DNA of 5,757 nt from Candidatus Bathyarchaeota archaeon (GTDB taxonomy: Archaea; Thermoproteota; Bathyarchaeia; 40CM-2-53-6; FEN-987). A program made the position numbers and the translations under genes. Location of the stretch: assembly GCA_003152955.1 (NCBI GenBank), contig PMBQ01000087.1:1-5757 (forward strand), written 5' to 3'. Positions within the stretch are counted from its first letter, which is position 1; each line of letters starts with the position of its first letter. The notes below the pieces were generated by a model. That model did not search any database. It saw only the letters and a program-made list of their open reading frames with translations, and was not told where the DNA came from. Shown piece by piece: positions 1 through 5,653 of the stretch.

Positions 1-2
1 TG

Positions 3-497
3 GGCAATTTTCAGACGGAATTAACAGTTTACATGCCTCTGCTCATCTTGTGGGTGGGATTTACGAGCTTTTCCAATATTGTTATGGCCGGCGTGTGCAT
101 CCTTTTCCTGACATTGCACCGGCTAGTTCTGATTGGCGTGCCCGTTCTCGGGTGGGTCTCGACAACTAGAAGAGGGTATTCGGCTAGCAGCCCCAAGGGT
201 TTTCGGGTTGGTCTTCTGATGCTATGGCTCGAATGGGTCGTTTCGAGCATCTGGAACTGTTTCAGTGCCTCACTTACGATAGTGCTCGTCGCGGAACTCA
301 TGGTTTCACGTCAAGGACTTGGGTATGTCATTTCAGAAGCATGGGGCCTAGTGGACGTAAAGATGATGCTATGTGTCATTGTCCTAGTTGGCGCACTGGC
401 TCTAATCAGCAACGTCATATTGCGAAGATTAGAAAGCACTTTGAATTCTTACCTCAACAAAAAGGCCATTGAGTCATTTTTGGGCGGTTTCCATTGA
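3..497 (+). CDS. ABC transporter permease, SsuC/TauC/NrtB type, C-terminal part (5' end outside window, possibly decayed)
   Basis: This is the inner-membrane permease subunit of an ABC importer of the nitrate/sulfonate/taurine/pyrimidine-precursor class. The frame is open from the window edge (first full codon at 3), so the ATG at 33 is probably internal. Counting from that ATG, residues 3-9 (LLILWVG) match the family's 'LPLFILWFG' segment. Residues 84-100 (VLVAELMVSRQGLGYVI) match the very characteristic 'VAEM..SxxGLGYLI' stretch before the last transmembrane helix. Residues 111-130 are that helix, and RRLES follows as in relatives. The spacing from ILWVG to GLGY is 94 residues, the same as my recollection of E. 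coli SsuC. The loop between them (about residues 28-70) does not look like the family in this frame, while other frames there do, so the gene may be a pseudogene. A lipoprotein binding-protein gene starts 33 bp downstream, consistent with one transporter operon. The substrate cannot be assigned. Confidence 0.72.
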   Translation, partial: GNFQTELTVYMPLLILWVGFTSFSNIVMAGVCILFLTLHRLVLIGVPVLGWVSTTRRGYSASSPKGFRVGLLMLWLEWVVSSIWNCFSASLTIVLVAELMVSRQGLGYVISEAWGLVDVKMMLCVIVLVGALALISNVILRRLESTLNSYLNKKAIESFLGGFH

Positions 498-530
498 CTA
501 CCTGTAGCGATTGCAGGGAGAGGGAGACCA

Positions 531-1436
531 ATGCAGATTATTTCGACCGTTCGGTTTTTTGAAGCTACACTTTTCGCCTTGTCAGCCTTTGTTGGATGCA
601 CGGGTTCGGATACCAAACCTGTTAGAGTTGGATATGTGCGCGGGGAGAATGCGCTACCGTTATACGTGGCGATGGAGAAGAAACTATTCTCACAATCCAG
701 GATTCAGCCTTTTGAGTATGCCAACTCAAGCATGCTCGCTCGTGAACTTGCTCAAGGAACGCTTGATGTTGCAGTTGGAATGGATGTAATCACGTGGAGT
801 AACCTACGTTCGCGGTTTCCGAACAATTTCCAGGTCATAGGTGGGGCCATTGAAACCCAACGGAGAAGCAAGAGCGATTTGCTCAGAATCAATCGTCCCA
901 GAGCAGCCCGCCCTACGACAACATCCATGTTGAGGGTCAGATTGACGGATCCCACTTTATTGACGCGACTGATATTCAGACGCATAGAAGTGCCAAGAGA
1001 CACCGAGGTCGAAATTGTACAACTACCTCTCCTGAACGCGTTCGAGGCTGAGCTTCAGCACTCTCCCGTCGATATGATCCTTTCTACTTCGACAATTCTG
1101 ACATATCGATTGTTGAAGTCTGGAACGTGGAGTGTGTTTGTAGCGAATCCTTTTTGCCGGTATGTGAGCGACCCATTTCCACTTGGCGTCATTGTGGCCT
1201 CGCAAGAGTTTATGCGTCGTTATCCAAGAGATGCATCAGCTATGAAGGATGTGTTCGACGCGGCCATTGATTCCATTCGGAGCGATGAAGTCGGGGCGCG
1301 GAAGACTCTCGGAATGTCCCTCGCATTCGACTCTTCGGCTGCTTCCAATTTCGTTTGTGGAGATTGGTGGAAGTCTTCGGAAGTGAAGGACACCGTGATA
1401 AACGAAATCGCCCGAATTATCGATAAAGAGAGATAG
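531..1436 (+). CDS. ABC transporter solute-binding lipoprotein, SsuA/NMT1-THI5-like
   Basis: This is probably the extracytoplasmic substrate-capturing component that works with the permease encoded just upstream. The N-terminus has a charged start, a hydrophobic stretch (residues 12-22) and Cys23 in AFVGC, an acceptable though not ideal lipobox, so the mature protein is likely lipid-anchored. Family signatures in order are VRVGYVRGENALPLYVAMEKKLF (about residues 31-53, the usual opening beta strand and 'A..kGlF' helix), LARELAQGTLDVAVG (69-83), VIGGAIET (102-109), VEIVQLP (160-166), ANPF..YVSDPFPLGVIVAS (205-224) and DWWKSSE (278-284). The length of 301 residues is normal for the family. Start choice: ATG 531 follows a doubled AGGGAG (515-520 and 521-526). 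The segment around residues 118-138, where relatives carry 'DLKGKkIGV', is poorly conserved (Arg- and Thr-rich). The class covers nitrate, sulfonate, taurine and thiamine-precursor binding; which ligand applies here is unknown. Confidence 0.83.
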   Translation: MQIISTVRFFEATLFALSAFVGCTGSDTKPVRVGYVRGENALPLYVAMEKKLFSQSRIQPFEYANSSMLARELAQGTLDVAVGMDVITWSNLRSRFPNNFQVIGGAIETQRRSKSDLLRINRPRAARPTTTSMLRVRLTDPTLLTRLIFRRIEVPRDTEVEIVQLPLLNAFEAELQHSPVDMILSTSTILTYRLLKSGTWSVFVANPFCRYVSDPFPLGVIVASQEFMRRYPRDASAMKDVFDAAIDSIRSDEVGARKTLGMSLAFDSSAASNFVCGDWWKSSEVKDTVINEIARIIDKER

Positions 1437-1461
1437 TGCATCTGGTGACCAGCGTGAATTC

Positions 1462-1477
1462 TTCATCAATTGTTGAA
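1462..1477. repeat. Imperfect 16-bp palindrome in front of the TPR gene
   Basis: TTCATCAATTGTTGAA reads nearly the same on both strands: TTCA-n-CAATTG-n-TGAA, with only the two n positions breaking the symmetry. It lies in the 51-bp gap between the binding-protein gene and the TPR gene and overlaps the start of the TPR ribosome binding site. It could be an operator or a small RNA hairpin affecting initiation. A palindrome of this size can also occur by chance in AT-rich spacer DNA. Confidence 0.3.
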
Positions 1478-1481
1478 AGAG
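1475..1481 (+). promoter_or_regulatory. Ribosome binding site deciding the TPR start at 1488
   Basis: GAAAGAG lies 6 bp before ATG 1488. The in-frame TTG codons at 1470 and 1473 have no purine-rich stretch at a suitable distance, so ATG 1488 is preferred over a start 18 bp earlier. Confidence 0.5.
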
Positions 1482-1487
1482 CGAATT

Positions 1488-3902
1488 ATGCCAGATAGAT
1501 TGGGGATAAACTACCAGCGAGCGAAGGCTCTTTATCAGGAAGGTAAATATAACGACGCTCTTCGTTTGTGTGAGCAGTCAATCCTAACCGACCCGAAGGA
1601 CTCAATGTCTTGGGTGGTCAAGGGTTATGCGCTGTTGGGGTTAGGTCTCTTCGATGAATCGTTGAAAGCGTTTGAGCGCACAACATCGCTCGACGCGAGC
1701 CTAGCGACAGCATGGGCTGGGACTGGACTAGTCCTACGCGAGCTTCACCGAAGGTCAGAGGCGATTGTCGCCATAGAACATGCTTTGAAGCTCGATCCCA
1801 CAGCTAGGGTTTGGTGGTACAACTTAAGTGTCTTCCTGATTGAAGAACCTGAAAGGGGTCTGGAAGCCCTTCAGGCCTGTGAACGAGCAATCAATATTGA
1901 CCCAAAGGATTCGGGTTCTTGGAAGAATAAAAGCGCTGCATTGCTAAAGTTGATGAGATATGATGAAGCTCTCGAAGCCTCGAAGGAAGCGACGAAGCTC
2001 GACCCAACCAGTGTAGGCGGTCATTTCAACAAGGGAAGGGCTCTGGAGGAACTCGGATGGCACAAAGAAGCCGTCCAGGCATACAAACAAGCCATCGCTT
2101 TAAAAGGAGAATATACTGACGCCTGGCTCTGTTTGGGCGATGTGTTTGAAAAACTTGGCTCGTTCGGAGAAGCAGCACAAGCGTATGAAAGCGCACGGAC
2201 GATTGACCCTGAAGAAACTGACGCGTGGATTGGGGCCGCGCGAGCTTTGGCCGCCCTTGACCAAGACCTTGAAGCGTTGAAATACTACGACCGAGCCCTC
2301 GCGATTGACCCGACAATACCCCAGGCTTGGGATGGAAGAGGTATTCAACTGAGTCGCCTCTGCCGCGAAGAAGAGGCTATCATGGCCTTCGAGCGAGCCG
2401 CAGAACTTGCCCCCCAATCTCCCTTTCCTCTTCAAGGCAAGGGAAACGCTCTCGTAGGCCTCTGCCGGTACGAGGAAGCAATCGAAGCATTTGAACAAGC
2501 GATAAGACTCGACACACAATATGCGGAGCCTTGGGCTGGAAAGGGGTTTGTGCTTGGGACGTCCGTAAAACCCGAGGAGGCACTTGTTGCGTTGGATAAG
2601 GCGATAGAGCTTCGTCCAGGATTGTCTCACGCGTGGGCCTGGAAAGGGTCTGCTCTCGGTCTTCTTGGACGAACCGAAGAGGCACTGAAGGCATTTAAGC
2701 AGGCGATAGGGTGTGACCCGAAGGATGCCCTCCCCTGGGTTGGCATGGGCCTGCTACACGCGAAGGTCGGCGAACTTCAATGTGCGTTGCCTTGTTTTGT
2801 TCGTTGTTACAAGCTTCTCCGGGCAAGTGAGTTCTCTTCGTTCGCCCCCCTAGTGTTGCCAATTCTTCGCAACAACTACGTCGTGCCTCTCCTTTTCCAT
2901 CAAGTCCTTTTTGAGGACCACTGTGAATTACTTACTCATCTGGAATGGAATCAACTCGCATCGGTAGCTGAACAAGATTGTCGAGAAATCGTGGACCTCC
3001 TCGATTTCGTAAATTCCAATCATGCCCAGTTGACTGAGGCCGAGGTATTGAGGCTCAACGGTCTCGTCTACTTGTTCATGGGAAATCCTCTTCGAGCATA
3101 CGAGTGCTTGAATAGGCTCGATGACATTGATGACGCCGACTTGATGGGGCAGTACTACCTTGTCCAATCGTTGAATGGATTTGAGGGGGATGGAGACAAC
3201 GAACTCCAGGACTATGTCTACCAGCAAACAGTCAAGATATTCGCAGCCAAGAGAATCATTAGCTCGCAACAACTGTACTACGCTGGACTGATATTCGTTC
3301 AACAGAATGACTTCGATTCTGCTATAAAGGCGTTTGAAATGGTGTCGGAATCAAGTGGTGTTCACCTTGCATCCCTCTATATGTCCTTTCTCTGTGCCAA
3401 TAAGAAGAAGCGTTACTACCGACAGAATAAGCTGGTAGATTTGATAATTCAAGAGGAATCAAAACTCTCAGAAGAAGGTGGGGTGGGATTCCTTGGAGTA
3501 ACGACATTTGGAACCATTGATTTATCATCGCCTGACTGGCAGACTCCGTTCTACAAGTTCGCCAACCTAATGGAAATCTCTGAAGCTCTCAGTGTGTTTT
3601 ATCAAATAGTGGAAGGGAAAGAGACCCAATTTGAAGCTGCGATTCACAGGCTTGGCGACAAACTAGTCGGTCCCAAGGTGAGTGAGTCATCGGCGATTGC
3701 TGCTTGGCGCTTACATGAGAATTCTAAAGCGGCAATAAAAAAGGCCAGGGCAGAAACGAGGGCGCTTGAGATTAAACGTCAACGAGATAGGCTAAACGTT
3801 GTTTTTACGAACAATATTCCTTTTGACGAGGGGAATCTGCCTTCAAGAGATATAGAACAAGCGGTGTCCCGAAGGATTGATGAATTCGGGAAGGGAGTCT
3901 AA
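1488..3902 (+). CDS. Large TPR-repeat protein with an unassigned C-terminal region (804 aa)
   Basis: This is probably a cytoplasmic scaffold or protein-interaction platform; no signal peptide or membrane segment is visible. Residues 6 to about 445 form about 13 consecutive tetratricopeptide repeats of 34 residues (one of 35). They show the canonical pattern W..KG..L..LGR..EAL.AF..AI.LDP; clear copies are residues around EEAIEAFEQAIRLD and EEALKAFKQAIGCDP. The repeats end near base 2822. The remaining 360 residues are not a family I recognise. They include two TPR-like helical hairpins (VLRLNGLVYLFMGNPLRAYECL near 3046-3111; LYYAGLIFVQQNDFDSAIKAF near 3274-3336) and a highly charged, probably coiled-coil stretch (about residues 740-772, NSKAAIKKARAETRALEIKR). 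No catalytic motif is evident. The TAA at 3900 is followed in the same frame by an open stretch leading into the small membrane-protein ORF. TPR proteins of this size often organise partners encoded nearby, which is the inference here. The repeats are certain; the function is not. Confidence 0.9.
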   Translation: MPDRLGINYQRAKALYQEGKYNDALRLCEQSILTDPKDSMSWVVKGYALLGLGLFDESLKAFERTTSLDASLATAWAGTGLVLRELHRRSEAIVAIEHALKLDPTARVWWYNLSVFLIEEPERGLEALQACERAINIDPKDSGSWKNKSAALLKLMRYDEALEASKEATKLDPTSVGGHFNKGRALEELGWHKEAVQAYKQAIALKGEYTDAWLCLGDVFEKLGSFGEAAQAYESARTIDPEETDAWIGAARALAALDQDLEALKYYDRALAIDPTIPQAWDGRGIQLSRLCREEEAIMAFERAAELAPQSPFPLQGKGNALVGLCRYEEAIEAFEQAIRLDTQYAEPWAGKGFVLGTSVKPEEALVALDKAIELRPGLSHAWAWKGSALGLLGRTEEALKAFKQAIGCDPKDALPWVGMGLLHAKVGELQCALPCFVRCYKLLRASEFSSFAPLVLPILRNNYVVPLLFHQVLFEDHCELLTHLEWNQLASVAEQDCREIVDLLDFVNSNHAQLTEAEVLRLNGLVYLFMGNPLRAYECLNRLDDIDDADLMGQYYLVQSLNGFEGDGDNELQDYVYQQTVKIFAAKRIISSQQLYYAGLIFVQQNDFDSAIKAFEMVSESSGVHLASLYMSFLCANKKKRYYRQNKLVDLIIQEESKLSEEGGVGFLGVTTFGTIDLSSPDWQTPFYKFANLMEISEALSVFYQIVEGKETQFEAAIHRLGDKLVGPKVSESSAIAAWRLHENSKAAIKKARAETRALEIKRQRDRLNVVFTNNIPFDEGNLPSRDIEQAVSRRIDEFGKGV

Positions 3903-3926
3903 GACAAAGAACATGACATACTTCTC

Positions 3927-4370
3927 TTGGTTGCATATCTCTTCAATAAAGGGAAACTTGAAGCAGGTGCAACCATTCTCCTGTACTTCTATATCAAGAT
4001 GAAGGTGGAATGGTTTGACAAGGGAGTGTTTACCAGAGAATTCATCAGTTCAACAGTAAGGGGCGCAGTTACAGCTGGAACAACTATACTTGCTGGTGGA
4101 CTTTCCGACCCAGTTCGGATAGTTGTCGGTGCCTTGGGTGGTGGTTTTTTTGCTCTATTTATGAAGTACCTTCAAGAAAGTGTTCTGTCCACAAACAAAG
4201 GCGACGAACCGCACTATCTTACCTTCAAGCACGCGTTCATTGAGTTCATTGCGATTGAAAGAGAAAAGCTGGGTGACACATTCGACGAGAAATACCCTCT
4301 CAATGTCTTCAAGACCACCGATGAAAAGGAGAATGCTGACCATATTCCTTCAATCGCAAGACTTACGTGA
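3927..4370 (+). CDS. Small glycine-rich, probably membrane-associated protein of unknown function
   Basis: I do not recognise a family. The 147 residues from TTG 3927 show an amphipathic N-terminal part (residues 14-24, GATILLYFYIK), then a hydrophobic, Gly/Ala-rich hairpin (about 44-59, VRGAVTAGTTILAGGL, and 63-82, VRIVVGALGGGFFALFMKYL). A charged, soluble C-terminal tail follows (about 88-147). Such a hairpin could insert in the membrane or pack as a Gly-zipper. Start choice is weak: there is no Shine-Dalgarno sequence before TTG 3927 or before the internal ATG 3999. The same frame is open back to the TAA of the TPR gene, only 24 bases upstream, and those eight codons read as plausible protein (DKEHDILL). 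Translation may depend on reinitiation after the TPR gene, or a single longer TPR-membrane protein may have been split by the stop. The next gene begins 29 bp after its end, suggesting one operon. Confidence 0.6.
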   Translation: MVAYLFNKGKLEAGATILLYFYIKMKVEWFDKGVFTREFISSTVRGAVTAGTTILAGGLSDPVRIVVGALGGGFFALFMKYLQESVLSTNKGDEPHYLTFKHAFIEFIAIEREKLGDTFDEKYPLNVFKTTDEKENADHIPSIARLT

Positions 4371-4384
4371 AATGTGGAATCCGT

Positions 4385-4391
4385 GAGAGGG
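4385..4391 (+). promoter_or_regulatory. Ribosome binding site for the MKLQYLG ORF
   Basis: GAGAGGG lies 8 bp before ATG 4400. It supports that codon as a genuine start even though the ORF it opens is only 72 codons long. Confidence 0.5.
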
Positions 4392-4399
4392 CTTGAAAA

Positions 4400-4618
4400 A
4401 TGAAGCTCCAATATCTCGGCGACTCCCGTGACAGTTTCAAGTGGGACTTGCTATATCAACTGGTGGCGGATTGCGACTTCGAGCGATTGTACTTCGTCCC
4501 ATTTCTTACTCCTGATGACCGCGAGCCAACCGACGGAAGAACAATTCATTCATTGCTGACGGCAATACAAAGACATTCGACAACATATTCCTGCCAACGG
4601 TTTTTACTGTTCCAATAG
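4400..4618 (+). CDS. N-terminal fragment of a 'MKLQYLGDSRD' protein, apparently truncated
   Basis: The start is well supported by a Shine-Dalgarno sequence. The first ~50 residues are striking and look conserved: MKLQYLGDSRDSFKWDLL, then LYFVPFLTPDD and EPTDGRT. From memory only, uncharacterised bacterial proteins of roughly 200 residues begin with this same pattern (a G-D-x-R-D-x-F-K-W/Y-D start, then 'VPxLTPDD'). If that recollection is right, this 72-residue ORF keeps only the first quarter. After about residue 50 the sequence (IHSLLTAIQRHS..) loses that character. The adjoining frame is open from 4519 to 5352, so the gene may continue there after a frameshift, for example at the run of five T at 4601-4605. 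Alternatively a deletion has joined two partial genes. It may thus be a pseudogene. No function is proposed. Confidence 0.55.
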   Translation: MKLQYLGDSRDSFKWDLLYQLVADCDFERLYFVPFLTPDDREPTDGRTIHSLLTAIQRHSTTYSCQRFLLFQ

Positions 4619-4671
4619 CCCCAGGGTATAAACCTCGCCGGCTCCCTTTTGCTCAGACGCATCTCCTCGCC

Positions 4672-5352
4672 ATGTTGCGAACAATTCAGCTCCTGCAGGC
4701 TTTTCTACTCAGGGCACGGGCTATGCGCGCGTCCGCAGGCGACATCGCGACATCAACTGGGCATCTTATACAGTCTCTGAACAAATTTTTCCGCTATGAC
4801 CCGATCATTCTCAAGCCGATCTTGGAGGAGTTCTCCGAGTATTACCTACTGACTTTACATGGAGAAGCGCTGAGATTCCCGTCGGAATTCCACACGTACG
4901 AAATACGGGTCATGCCAAAGCTGTTCTCGCTATACGACGAAAATAGACGGGGCTTCCTAAAGGACATATCGTACCTGAATATGTGTGCCATGAGGGCTCC
5001 TGTGACCAAGTTAGCGCTCACAAGGGAAATTCCATTTTTCCGAGCTTTGAGCCTCGATGAAGAGGGGGCGGACATATCTGAGTGGAATACGTGGGAGCTT
5101 CTTAATGCGATCTCTCTATACAGGCTCGTCAAGAAGGCCAGCGACCTTGAGAACCAGGAGCTAGCAGGAATGCACCGTACCCTCGACCGCCGGGAGAGAG
5201 AGTTACTCAAGTTCGATCCACTTCTGAACTTTGCGTCGGAGCTCAAGGAAGCTCTAAGGCATCAGATTGATCGGATTGTAATCAGGTTCGAAGCGGAGGG
5301 GCTAGAGAGGTTACTACAGGCGATATCAAAACACAAGCAGGCATGGACATAG
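4672..5352 (+). CDS. Uncharacterised, mostly helical protein, likely missing its N-terminus
   Basis: No family is recognised. The 226 residues from ATG 4672 include a segment that could be a winged-helix-like DNA- or protein-binding fold (about 28-75, with SLNKFFRYDP, ILKPILEEF, YYLLTLHGEALRF). A conserved-looking block follows (about 91-112, NRRGFLKDISYLNMCAMRAP). A long charged helical C-terminus, possibly coiled coil, spans about 155-222. No P-loop, nuclease or membrane segment is visible. ATG 4672 has no Shine-Dalgarno sequence. The same frame is open from 4519 with protein-like sequence (FDNIFLPTVFTVPIAPG) but contains no ATG, GTG or TTG, so 4672 is only the first available start and the true N-terminus is probably encoded in the overlapping upstream ORF or has been lost. 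It could be the C-terminal end of a regulatory or NTPase-type protein, but that is a guess. Confidence 0.6.
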   Translation: MLRTIQLLQAFLLRARAMRASAGDIATSTGHLIQSLNKFFRYDPIILKPILEEFSEYYLLTLHGEALRFPSEFHTYEIRVMPKLFSLYDENRRGFLKDISYLNMCAMRAPVTKLALTREIPFFRALSLDEEGADISEWNTWELLNAISLYRLVKKASDLENQELAGMHRTLDRRERELLKFDPLLNFASELKEALRHQIDRIVIRFEAEGLERLLQAISKHKQAWT

Positions 5353-5366
5353 ACCCCTCCACCATC

Positions 5367-5436
5367 TCATCGTGATGTTGACATTGCCCGTGAGCCGGAG
5401 TATATTTGCTCATCGTTGCAGGTGATGACCTCATCA
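5367..5436. repeat. Cluster of five TCATC/GATGA half-sites around a promoter
   Basis: TCATC occurs at 5367-5371, 5410-5414 and 5431-5435; GATG at 5374-5377 and GATGA at 5424-5428. They pair into inverted repeats: CATC-gt-GATG (5368-5377) just upstream of the -35 box, TCATC-N9-GATGA (5410-5428) covering the expected transcription start, and TGATGA-cc-TCATCA (5423-5436) just after it. The arrangement resembles operator sites for a dimeric repressor. This is inference from position and symmetry only. Confidence 0.4.
5378..5406 (+). promoter_or_regulatory. Near-consensus sigma70 promoter
   Basis: The -35 box TTGACA (5378-5383, 6 of 6 consensus) is followed by a 17-bp spacer and the -10 box TATATT (5401-5406, 5 of 6). 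Transcription would start near 5412-5414 and run toward the CDS at 5654, giving a leader of about 240 bases. It lies in the gene-free stretch after 5352, where a new transcription unit would be expected. Confidence 0.6.
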
Positions 5437-5485
5437 GCCATTGGGTTTGACCTGTGAATCATTGGGGTAGGCTGGGAGTTGGGCA

Positions 5486-5554
5486 ATGGATTTCTGCGGG
5501 GGCTCTCAGATGCTAGGGAGGGAATTGGAGTATGTCAAAGCTGAGGAGACTTAG
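5486..5554 (+). CDS. Possible leader peptide (22 aa)
   Basis: ATG 5486 is preceded by GGGAG (5474-5478) at 7 bp and reads MDFCGGSQMLGRELEYVKAEET before a TAG. It lies within the expected leader transcript from the promoter at 5378-5406. No family is recognised, and a 22-codon ORF can easily be chance. No run of one regulatory amino acid, as in attenuators, is present. Confidence 0.22.
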   Translation: MDFCGGSQMLGRELEYVKAEET

Positions 5555-5626
5555 GTGTCGTACCGGAGTTTCGAATTGATACTGAATGTGCTTAGTATAA
5601 CCGCAAGTTTGGGATTTATTTGGTGA
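5555..5626 (+). CDS. Possible hydrophobic micropeptide (23 aa)
   Basis: GTG 5555 follows the preceding TAG directly and has GAGGAG (5543-5548) 6 bp upstream. It would encode MSYRSFELILNVLSITASLG plus FIW, with a hydrophobic core long enough for a short transmembrane helix. If real, it would be translationally coupled to the 22-aa ORF in the same frame. Support is only the ribosome binding site, the spacing and the hydrophobicity. Confidence 0.22.
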   Translation: MSYRSFELILNVLSITASLGFIW

Positions 5627-5653
5627 GCGCGAAATCGGAATGGAGAATGAGTA

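Noticed and set aside
224..472. 82-codon + strand ORF inside the permease gene
   Set aside because: Apart from the short MARMG match it reads unlike protein (QQRHIAKIRKHFE), while the overlapping frame carries the permease motif GLGYVI; not an independent gene.
880..945. Possible frameshift in the binding-protein gene where the 'DLKGKkIGV' segment is unrecognisable
   Set aside because: The alternative frames give no better family match, and the main frame recovers at once (LTDPTLLTRLIFRR), so divergence is the simpler explanation.
2100..2630. 176-codon ORF on the - strand within the TPR gene
   Set aside because: It lies antisense to perfect TPR repeats; its length is a by-product of their repeated codon pattern and it has no protein-like motif.
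4842..5246. 134-codon ORF on the - strand
   Set aside because: Its sequence is Ser/Arg-rich and antisense to the better supported 226-aa ORF; no ribosome binding site was seen.
5576..5601. TTGATA ... TATAAC as a second promoter before the last CDS
   Set aside because: The spacer is only 14 bp, too short for a sigma70 promoter, and a far better promoter lies upstream at 5378-5406.
5353..5653. Rho-independent terminator after the 226-aa ORF
   Set aside because: No GC-rich hairpin followed by a T run is present; the palindromes there have AT-balanced arms without a T tract.
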